A stretch of DNA of 64,000 nt, taken from the NCBI GenBank assembly GCA_038501625.1, contig JAZAYU010000221.1, positions 682,001 through 746,000 on the forward strand, written 5' to 3'. This document shows positions 37,301 through 49,300 of this stretch, one piece after another. The first letter of the stretch is position 1. Each line of letters starts with the position of its first letter. Origin of the DNA: Corbicula japonica (Eukaryota; Mollusca; Bivalvia; Venerida; Cyrenidae). Below the pieces are notes generated by a model. That model saw nothing but the letters and a program-made list of their open reading frames with translations, was not told where the DNA came from and did no database searches. The translations under genes and the position numbers were made by a program.

Positions 37301-40300
37301 TAGTGATAATACGTCGATTAAAGAAGTAATGCGTAACATTTAGTCTTGATTTACATTTATTCAGTTTCAATAAAACATTTCTTGTACAGTTAGAACTCAA
37401 AATGAATAAATGTCCTTGAAATATAATAAGTATGTATAATAACGACTTGTTACAAGAGCGACATCTAGCAACTTTTAAGTAAATTAACTCTAAAAAAGTG
37501 TCCCTCCCGAGAATTGAACCCGGGGCCTCCGCTTGTGAGGTATACGGATTAACAACTAGACCAATTGCCATTTTGTATCTGGACTTGAATCAAAGGATAT
37601 AGAAAGGAACCAGTAAGAATTATAGGTTATTATACGTTTTACTGTACAATACGGGAATATATTTGGACGATTACACAGCTTGAAAAGTCATATTGGACGA
37701 GCCGTTAGGCGAGTCCAATATGACTTTTCAAGCTGTGTACGAGTCCAAATATATCCCGTATTGTACAGTAAAACGTCTAATAACCTTTTTATTCTACATC
37801 TAATAAATGAAGCATGACTTTTCAAGCGTTTAAAGACTATTCCATATATATTCTATATAGTACGGTCCAATATTTTATTAAGTTCTACATTTCTCTAACT
37901 TGACAAGTTGAGTAATATTGCCTGCATCAAATGTATGATATTGCTTGGCAACAATGAGTCACTGTCACCAGACGCTTTACTCGTCTCAGTGTGTATTTAA
38001 AGACAAGCGCCTACACGACCACGTGTTTTTTTTCATTCGGATTAGTTTTACGGCCAACGGCTTTTATCGTTGTAAAACAATTGTAAAGTGAATTTGCACT
38101 TAATCATCCAATATGAAAAAATACAGACTTTTTTTGGATCTTATACGGGAAAATATTGGACGGTCACGTGGTACAATTAAAGGACGCTAATTGGATGAAT
38201 TTATTAGATGTAGAATAACTAGAAATATATGCACTTCTCTGTCGTTTTACACTGTGTATTGTACGCAAGTGTTTACCTGGCACCCATGAATATTCAATAT
38301 AAAGCCGTAAATATTTCCTCTTATACTGTTGAAATATATTTTTGCACATATCACAACACATCATTTTACATCTTTGACATAGTTCTGCACTTCGAGAGTT
38401 TTGATTTTCGCATCAAAATGGTGAAATAAAAACCTTTTCCGTATATAAATCTTTCATTGAAACAGAAGCAGATAAGATAAGTCAGTGTCATTTTGATGTG
38501 CCATACACAATAATACAGTTACCTCAGAAACATTTTTTTTTAATTTCAGCTGTCTAACTTCAATGGTATCATACTACGTCACGAGCACATACCAAAAAGA
38601 TCCATCTCGGACTTTTTTTTGTAAACAAACCCGTCGCTTCAAAGGTAAACTTTAATTTTTCTGTTTGAAATCTTCGTAGCTGAAAATTATTTTGTAGCGC
38701 AACAAATATTCATAAGTCTCAATATTATTATTCCGAGAAGCATTTACTGTGAGATGAGCCAGTTTATGAGTTTATTCGGTTTGAATTTGTTTTTTTGAGA
38801 GATCCATCTAGGACTCAGGCCAAAAATAACATACATCGATGCCGAGTTCTGTCGATGCAACCCTTCATTTTTGTAGCCGATTGGAGCCGATTGTTAGTTA
38901 CATTATTAAAGTCATTTTCGACATTTGATTTATGCAAAAATCGTGATAGTTTGTCCAATTTCGAATAAATAAGTAAAAAGATCCATCTGGGACACGAGTG
39001 AAAAATAGATCCATCTGGGACTGAATCATTGTGTTATGCTTTTCCAACGTAATTTGTTAATTTTTGTGGTTGATATGTTTCGATTTTCATTTAAACAACA
39101 AAAAGACATAATATTTTATCGGTTTTATTTAATATCTTCTATTTCCTTTGATATTACATTCATGAAGAGCCTTTGTATTGTTTTATTCAAAAATAATTTT
39201 GTACAGGCATGCTGTCCCTTTGAGAAACAATATGTTGTGCTCAAATTCAAAATCTACTGTGTTTTAGTGTGCGAACTTTAAAAAAAGGGGGAAATATGCA
39301 TATCAGGAGCTGCCACATTTAGAAAACACAGCCTCCCTCAATTGACGAAATGGTTGATATGCACGTGTTAAACACTTCGTGACCAATAATGTCTTTGAAA
39401 TTCACGCAGGTCCAATTGGAAGCTGCAATTGTTTCCTTTAGATGGCGCTAAAGACGACACTAGTCAGTCAGTCAATGACAACGATGTAAGAACAGATGAG
39501 TGTTCTGGATCTGAGTCAGGTCCTGTTGAAGGTATTATCACACGTCACAAAAGCTTTATCTGAAATATAACAAAGTGATATTGTTCATCTTTATTAACGC
39601 TTGTTTATGGCGAGATCTATGAGTAAATAGAACAAGTTATATAAAGTCTGCGTCGTCCATACCGCATGTCAAAAGATTCATTCAAACAAAATCTGCTACT
39701 GATAAAAAAGCTAAATTGCTAAATTGGTGGTTCTATTTTATTTATTTTCTCTTTAATTGCAAATTGTGAAGTAATGTTCAAATTTGTTACTGGTATTTAG
39801 CACTGGTAATTCGATACACATTATTTTAATGATTTTATATGTATGTTAGCAATAAGTTTTAAAGCAATCAGAAAGTGTTTAATGAAGTAAACGATGTATA
39901 TATATTATATATGTACTGTGTCTATTGTCTCATGCATGGTTGGCTAGGCACTGCCGCCGTATCTGTATTGCTTTTGGGTTATCTATACATGTCTAATGTT
40001 TCAGAAGAATCTACCCATACAGATGAAGAAATACAGGAAATGTTTCGACTAATACCATTTGTTTTAGAGTGTCTTGCAGGTGTCGGACTATACGTACAAT
40101 ACGTTTTGTGAAATTATAAAACATTCACAAATGATGGTTTAAGAATCGATGATTTCAAATAAAGTGAAAACATATTTAATACATTTCAAATGTAGTGAAA
40201 AATAATAAATTTTGTGTTGACCTACCACAGTTTGGACAGACAGAATTCTTTTCGTTCTTATGTCTTGCAGAATGTTCTTCATGTTTTTTTTTCTAGCAGA

Positions 40301-43300
40301 ATGCCAGCTTGCCACACACAACACATGTGTATTTCCCGGTTTCTTCATGTCTTTTTTCATTTCTTCGCAATCCACTTTTACTTTGAAATTCCTTGCAACA
40401 ATATGAACAGGTAAACATTATTCTGAAATATTAAATTATTATTTCTCATAAAATATATATCAGTACGAAATATGGAATAAAACCGCAGTGTTGGGCCTCG
40501 CCCAGTCGGAAAATTCAATGTAAAGTTCTCCTAAATAAGTTATTTAACTGTATTATTTGCATACATTATGCACATCAGAACGCTTATCTTTTATTGTTCG
40601 TCCTAGTGGACTGGTTAATTGTCGGGATGTTTAAAGGACTGATGCCCTTAAAGCTGACAGTTTGTAAAACAGTTGATGATGCCCTTGCTTGCTTTATATT
40701 ACATTATTGTTTATAAGCTACATGTATTGAGAATATGTTCAGTGATATTTATTTTCAAGTTAAATAATTCGAATAGATAAAATGCTTTATGGGAATAAAA
40801 CTTGTAATTGACAAGGTACACAAAGCGCTCGACGGAACCGAGTCCCAGATGGATCTATTTTTCACTAGTGTCCGAGATGGATCTTTTTACTTATTTATTC
40901 GAAATTGGACAAACTATCACGATTTTTGCATAAATCAAATGTCGAAAATGACTTTAATAATGTAACTAACAATCGGCTCCAATCGGCTACAAAAATGAAG
41001 TGCTGCATCGACAGAACTCGGCATCGATGTATGTTGCTTTTGGCCTGAGTCCTAGATGGATCTCTCAAAAAAACAAATTAAAACCGAATAAACTCATAAA
41101 CTGGCTCATCTAACAGTAAATGCTTCTCGGAATAATAATATTGAGACTTATGAATATTTGTTGCGCTACAAAACAATTTTCAGCTACGAAGATTTCAAAC
41201 AGAAAAAAATAAAGTTTACCTTTGAAGCGACGGGTTTGTTTACAAAAAAAAGTCCGAGATGGATCTTTTTGGTAGGTGCTCGTGACGTAGTATGATACCA
41301 TTGAACTTGTATTGTTAAGATGTCTATATTTTCCAACATTTGTATGATCTAAATAATTGTCAACCGGTGGTAAACACTTGTTTCTTTTTTTTTATTTTAT
41401 TTTAATAATCTGCATGCATTACAATGTTATTGTCGAAACCATTTGAAAATGTTTAATATCAACCTTATTTTGTCTTTTTGCACTCGTCTTAAGTATCTCT
41501 TATGAAGATATATGCTTTTATAATGTAAACTATGGACTTCGATATTTACTTTCTTTTTTACTTGTGTACTCGACATGTTTTGTATACAGAGGCGACAAAA
41601 ATATAGACTAAGGTTTGAAATTACCATCTCCTCTTCAAACGAAAATCTTTGCAATAAATTCAATTTTAAGTGTTAGAATAATATACTAAAGATAGAAATT
41701 TTAGCGCCCTAAATCATGTAACTACATGTTTTGCACACATATCATCATCAGAAGTGGTAGATAAGCAGAACATTGTAAGAGGGACGAAAAACATACTCTC
41801 TAAAAAGTAGAAAGCAATTGGGTAATCTGAATTGTAATAGTATTTGAAGTGTTCCATCTGGCTTGTAAAGAGAGTTAAAATGTATACGTTTAATTTTATT
41901 TCACTTGTTTACTTTCGGCATATTGATTTATACGCGTCAAGGCTAACACTTGGATTGCAGGTTTGTAGCCCGCCGTATAACTTTTGAAATAGAGATCTTT
42001 TAAGCAAATTTTATTAATTTGTACATTCAGTACTTCCTTTTCTCCATTTCGATGCTGTGTCTGCTAGGATTGGCCACTCCTTGCATATGAAAATCTGGTT
42101 GTTAGTTTTTTATTTGTAGTACTATTAATCTAGTGTACAGGCAACGAGTTTTAAACTAACATAATGTCGTTTGTGTCTTCGTGCCATGCTATTTTGAAAG
42201 GTTTAAACCGTTCAGCCTTCTTTAAGTTCAATAATGAATATTGCATAAATTTGTTTCCAAATTCCGAATGCTTCTTAATTTAACAACCGGGTACCAAATT
42301 TCATCTGCACACTGCATACATAAATACTTGGTTGAGACGAAACTGCCTTACCTAAATAAGAATTTGCAAAATAAAATGTGCATTTGACCATATTTTCTCG
42401 ACAAATAATTAAATAAAAAAATAATGAGCAAACCGCCACTCTATATAAATATAACTAGGAATGATCTTATGTCAGGGAGAGGCGAATTCAATAGTTTTTA
42501 GTGATCAATAGAACATGGCAAAAACTTTTGCTGAGAAACCATATTTAAATAGTCTTGTCTGTCACGTGACTGTCAATGTATCGATAACCTACTATATTTT
42601 GAGGACTATAATAGAAGTAAACCGAAACGCATTAAAATCTCACTTTGACAATTTAGAAATACACGTACTATTACAAGTCACTTTTCTCAAACGATTTTCA
42701 TAAAAACAATGTCGTATACGTGACCTTGTAGCTTACACGTACCCGTACACGTACACGTCTTAAATCTCAACCTCTTAAATATTAATTGTTAGACTGATTG
42801 TAAGGTAATCAGTAAAGTGCAGTGATAGCGAGCATGCTGATGTGGAGATGTGAAACCAATATACTGTAAGTTCAGTATGGTATCTAATCTTTGATATCTG
42901 AGCAAAATAAACAAAGTGTTTGTTTGCTTATAAATGTAATGTGTAAATAAAATTTATCTGTTAGATATCCGATGCAAAGATTGCAGGTTTTAACACGAAA
43001 GTGCGTAATCTTTGTCTACAAAACGGGTCTCCTGTACCGATAAAGACTATTTCGTTATCAAATCTGATAAGCTTTTAATCTATATCATAAACAACTTAAA
43101 TGATAACATGCTTATAAATAACTAGTTTATTTTATCAGAACTCTGTTACGGCAAGACCTAAGACATTTTGAAGTTGTGACTAACTTGTCAAGGCATAGTG
43201 CAGTCGTCGCATTCTGGAATTCGTTTTCCATTTACTACATTATAAATGGCAGAAAGCGATCATGCGGAGGTAATTTTTTTCATATATTAAAAAAAAGTCA

Positions 43301-46300
43301 AAGTTTTTATTGGCATAAATATTATACATGTTTTGTCATTATCTGACGGCGGTTTACAACATACACATAGAGAAAAGTATATTAACATATGACTGTTTTA
43401 AAGAAACATATTCAGCAGTGGTATAGAGTAAAAAATAAAAACGGTCCACCAAAAATAATTATTCTGTACAATTTAAGAGAGTCTTGATAACTCGTTTCCG
43501 ATACGTTTTTCCTTCGTTTTTGTTTTTATATGTAAACAAGATTTTATCTAAAAATCAATTAAATCATAATTTCAAAAACGTGTTTCGCTTTCCTATTGAT
43601 TTACTAAAAGTACGATATATAATGCCAAGTTAATATTCTGCATGTTGTTTTTGACTGGCGCATGCGCCAGTCTTATCTAACGATGCCGCGAACATTGCGA
43701 CGCGCAGTCCTGAACTTCGGGTGTATCATTGCGACCACGAGAGCGTATCAAGTAAGTTGTCACCGCGAGATCAGGCCGAAATGTTCTGCACGAGTGTGAA
43801 CACCATTCCACGAATTCTGAATGATTCATAGTAAGTTTCCGTGTAAGTTTGGAACATCCATTCCAAAAATTCCATCGAACAAATGTGGAGTGAAACCATG
43901 ACCAGCTACGGCAGTGAACAAGCAACTGGATATGCATGAGTGGTTTAGTTACGCCTGAAAGATTTCGTAGTTGTGCGGCATTAAAAGTAGTGCATTTAAA
44001 GAAAATATAAATATTTCGAGAAGGAATGCGAACTTTGAAAGATAATGCTACAAATAAAAACAAGAAAACAATTTAATGTTGTTGTTCGAACAACTATGAA
44101 AGGATATTAAAAGAACGATTAAAAACAAATCAGTCACGTGACAAGCGGGAGATAGCGTAGGTTGCCATTTTGGTTAGGTTGGAGCAGTTGTGGATCGAGA
44201 ATTTGCTCGGCTATCAAGGACCGGGCCGGGTTCCAGTGTTCTCCCCAGACAACCGTTAACAAGCTTTGATCTAATTCCAACAAGTGTTAAATTCGCCGAC
44301 ATCCGTTTATTCAAAATCGACATGTCATAATTTTCTGTTCCTTGCATTGTAAACACAGGTCGCTTTTCAATACACACCTCATTCAAGGTTAAGCAATGGG
44401 CGATTTGACCAATCACAATCGATTTCTTTACTATCAGCTGGATAACTCCGCCTCTCCACGTGGTGAATACGCAAGTCTGTCCGTGTCGTTTGATCGTATT
44501 TTGGCTCTGCCGACTGTTGATATTCTCAATTAATAGCGGAACCCGGTGTGTTTGACATAATGTTCAATGATTTTAATGAGATGCGATCATGAGTAATAAT
44601 TTGGTTATTCTTAGTTCTGTGATTAGAAGACAAACACTTCGAAAATTGTACTGTATACATGTATGAAAATAATTGTGCTATAATGGATTTGTTTTAAACA
44701 AATCTATTGGCAAGTTGCAGGTAGAACTTAAATTGCAAAAGAAATACATTCTGTGGTATTTTAATGCGCTATCATCGTAACGATCAGTTCATTTTCGTCG
44801 GACACATTTTCAAGTATGCATGCGCGAAAGAACGACGACTCGTCAATTCTATCTTAAGTTATTTCAAGAGAAACCAGCCTTGTGAGGCTGATGCCAACTT
44901 CATCGGGCATTCTGAACTTCAAAATTCTAGAAATGAGATCGAGATCATTCCGGATAGCCCTTCAAAAGCGACTCTGACGACGATGAAGTACCCCTTCACG
45001 TCGTGAAATCACTCCGACGCCGGACGCGGTACCCCAACATGCCGAGACAATGAATCAACGCCGGCTACCTCGAACAGCCAGTTCGATCCAGTCAGATGTC
45101 GATCCTAAGTGGAAGAAAGTCTACTCCTGGTTGCAAGAAGTTGGCAATGTTTTTAAAATATATTTACTTAGCCTTGTGACTTGCATTAAATAAATAAAAT
45201 AACTCAATTTCATGCTACTATATATAAAAAGAAAATATGCATATCTGGAATCGCCACACTCATAAAACACAGCCTCCCCTGCAGCAAAAAGAAGAGAGGA
45301 AAATAAATGATTTGTTTGTTGATTGCTTAACAACAAAAAGGGGAACCGTATGGGTTAGCGCCTTGGAACAGTCAGTGGCAAAATAATTTGCTACTAGGGG
45401 TTAAACCAGGTTCTAGGGGTGCACTACATAATTTATTATACCTGTTTGTGTTAACTGAATACCTATTATGATATCATTTTTATATATGTGAAGCTGTCTG
45501 TATGTTTCCTGGTATCGTAAATTAATTTAATTTCAGATTGTGAGTGGTTTTTTTCCATCTTATCAAGAGTGAAGACAAAGCTTAGAAGCAGGCTTAACAA
45601 TTCAACATTAAATTCATTGTTAATGATATCCATGGAAGGTCCAGATGTACTGAAATTTGATTATAATAAGACAGTCAGCACTTGGGCCCAAGGAAAAAAG
45701 AGGCTTCTGAAAGTTTAATTCTAATTCTGTCAGTTGTAATGAAACACTGAGTTTGATATGTGTGAGATATCTTGGAAAATGAAGGTGAAAAACTAACTAT
45801 ACAGAGTATATAGCTGACATTGCAATTTGATGAGATCAGATCAGTTAATGTTATTAAAACACATGTTGACATACTATTTACACATTGTTTCACATTATTT
45901 ATGTTTTTTAACTTTGTACGTTTCTTGGCTCTAAAGAGATAAAAAACATTTTTGTACTATATACAGTTTTTGCAGTAAACTTTGGTACAAATATAAAAGT
46001 GTATAAAATGATAGTTAGAAAATAAAGTTTCGAGAGCTTAACTCCACGAACAGTCCAGCGACAACCCTTCCGAAAATCCTGGGGAGACAGTTAGTAAGTT
46101 GGCGAATATTTTTGTTAATCCATTGTTGCGATTGACGTAAAAATTAAGATTGTAACTGTTTCAGTCTCATTTTAAACAATCAGGCCACACTTTAAAACAC
46201 GTTAGTATTCAACCTGTGGAAAAAATTATATTTGATAACAGTGCTTCAAGAGCATTTAAAATTAGAGCAAGACTTGTTTCAGAAGATAATTGGATAAAAA

Positions 46301-49300
46301 AACTACAAACTCCTTATCCACTTGGTTTAAATGATAATATTTATCAAGAAGGCAACATTTCAAAAAACCCTGATTTTGACATTTTTGGATTGCTTCAAAT
46401 ACGAAAACGAAAATCGAGGTCACATGGGATAAGGACTAATGGTAACATCAAAAGAAAATCACGTGTTCATTGTTCTATTCATGACCTTCAAAATATTTTA
46501 AAACATTCTGGAAGACATGCTATGCTGTCGCGTTTAGCTTCTCTTTCTATTTCAAGTTTACAAAAAGTGGATAAGGAAGCCGATGATATTGTTATTAGAA
46601 CTCATCCACTTTATGAGGTTGCAAGCCTTACTCAGTGTTACACTCGGCATGTTCTAAGACCACATATTGACTTGGAATCTGATCACCAAAGACATTTCCT
46701 TAAAATTTCATTTTTAAATAAAGGCATAGATTTTATTGACCTTCCAAGTATATTTAAAGATAAAACTGTTGAATCGGCTATACCTAATTATTTCAAGAAT
46801 ACTGAAACACCCATCGTTTGTTATAAATAAAACAAGCCTATTAGAAACACAATTTAGAAACACAATTTTCAATTACAACAAAATTATCTCGGATTTACAG
46901 ATTGTTGAAAACACACCATTATCTTGAGACTGTTCTAATTCAAAATTTTGCTATCAACCTGCCGGTCATATCGTTACAGGGGATCTAAATGTTATCAAAG
47001 ACTTTAGAATCCGCAATTTAATTTCAAAAGGTCCAAAATACAGAATTCCATCGGACATCGACTTTAATACCTGTCGTGCGGAAATTGCAGAGTCTTTAAA
47101 CTCTTTTTGCAATAAATGGTGTAAACGAGAACATGCTGAGCCCAATGCTCTTTCAAACTGGAAAAAACAAATATTCAAAATAATTGACACTCGTATATCT
47201 TTCTATAAAAGAAACATAGCTTTACTACCACCTCGACCTCGTTTTAACTTTCGTCATTTGAAAAAGGGTATTCAAGATTTTCACAACAAATTTGTTTTAA
47301 CACCTGCTGATAAGACTTCAAATAATGTTATTATAGTGTGACGTATACACTATATAAATGTTCAAACTGAAGAGCTTAATAGCACTAATGCTTATACACT
47401 GACTTCTTCATCTGAGAGTGATATTGTTACTGCACACACTCTACAAATTACAAAATTTAGAATCAGTGTTGAGCCTAAACAAGACAAAGTACCTACTATA
47501 TATTGGTTGCCTAAAATGCACAAAACACCGTACAAAGCAAGATTTATCGCTAACTCTAGTTCTTGTACTACAACAAAGTTATCCGTGCTCTTAACATCTT
47601 GTCTTACAGCTATAAAAGAACATGTAATTAGGTATTGCGAAAAAGTTTTTGAAACTACTGGCAAAAATTTATTTTGGTCTATAAAAAATTCAAATGACGT
47701 TTTGAAGAAACTTAAATCAAATAATTTTCAGGCGTTCTGTTTGTCTACATATGATTTTTCTACCTTGTATACTTCTCTCCCTCATAATTTAATAAGAGAC
47801 AAGCTAACCAGCCTCATTGAAAAAACTTTTGCTAGAGAAAATAAAACATTTATTGCTTGTAATGAATATAGGGCATTCTTTACAGATGGTTCTTATGATA
47901 ATTATACTTCATGGACCTGTCAAGACCTTATCCAGGCGCTCACATTTTTATTGGATAATATTTATTTGAGATTTGGTACCTCTATTTATAAACAAGTAAT
48001 AGGCATTCCAATGGGTACTAATTGTGCACCCTTTGTTTCTGATCTGTTTTTATACTGTTATGAAAGAGATTTCATGTTATCTCTTTCTACGGAACATCAA
48101 GATGATATTATTACAGCCTTTAACACCACCTCGAGGTACCTTGATGATTTATTAAATATAGATAATAACCATTTTCCATCACTGGTTAATAAGATTTATC
48201 CTAAAGAACTACAGCTTAACAAAGCGAACACTTCAGAAAAGCAAGCAAACTTCCTTGATTTAAATCTATCCATCGAAAATGGTTACGTCACTAATAAAAT
48301 TTATGATAAAAGAGATGATTTTAATTTTAATATAGTAAATTTTCCGTTTCTAGACGGCGATGTTCCTCGTGCAACTTCTTACGGGGTTTATATCTCACAG
48401 CTTGTTCACTTTTCAAGAGCTTGCAACGATGTGAATGATTTCAATGAACGTAATCTTTGCATTACAGAAAAACTTTTAAACAAGGTTATCGGTATCACAA
48501 ATTAAGGAAAACCTTTCGCAAGTTTTATCGCCGATATCCAGATCTAATTCATAAATACAGCTGCAGTTTAAAATCACTATTGCAACAAGGAATTTCACAG
48601 CCAGTTTTTTTATGGAGATTTAATTTATAAACTTAAGAAGATAAAAGGCGATGTTAATTTCTCCCGGTTATTCGTAAAAACCATCTGTAAATTTAAAAAG
48701 AAAGGTTACCAACATGATATTTTACAGCGCTCTGCAGGCCTGGTGATTAACCCATCTACAGTTGATCATTATGCTTACCTCTTTGGTTGCACGACGGTGG
48801 CAGGGGTGAAAGAGTTTATGAATGTTTATGGGGAAATCTTTTCTTAAAAGAACCCTAAAAGCTCGATTGTTTCTTTTATCCCTGTCATCGTGTTCTTGCT
48901 GATTTTACTCCAGGTGCTCTGGTCTCGGAAAGATCATTGAGTACCCGCCCTTTGGCTTTGCAATGCTATTTAATTCTTATGTTTATATGTTTGTATGCTT
49001 TTGCATGCAACATTGTTGAGCTGATGGGTGGGTTGGAGTTATTTCACCAAGACAATTTGTACTTGTTTTTTGATACGAGAACCTGTTGGGGCAAGTGTGA
49101 GGTTGGTGCACCCTAGAACCTGGTTTAAACCCCCAGTGGCAATTTGTTTTGCCACTGACCGTTCCAAGGCGGTATCCCCAAAGGTTCTCTTGTTCATTAA
49201 TTGTTTGTGGCGTCCTATTTGAATTGACATACATATATAAAACATGCGCTCTCTCTCTCTTCCTCTTTTCTTTTCGCTGCGTGGGGAGGCTGTGTTTTTT

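Larger units (their letters stand above)
38561..41303. mobile_element. long-TIR element A (about 464-bp inverted repeats, 5-bp TSD)
   Basis: The left arm 38561-39022 and right arm 40841-41303 are reverse complements with only a few differences, much closer than other repeats here, so the insertion is fairly young. The tips are caatggtatcatac / gtatgataccattg, flanked on both sides by aactt (38556-38560, 41304-41308), a likely 5-bp duplication. Each arm contains four copies of the word agatccatct(c/a/g)ggac. The 1.8-kb interior holds the candidate exon 39442-39531, a Penelope end scrap (39293-39345), a + frame at 39875-40111 and a decayed zinc-finger exon (-). Confidence 0.85.

Noticed and set aside
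37497..37575. tRNA-Val gene
   Set aside because: Good T arm, but the acceptor and anticodon stems do not pair; called a relic instead.
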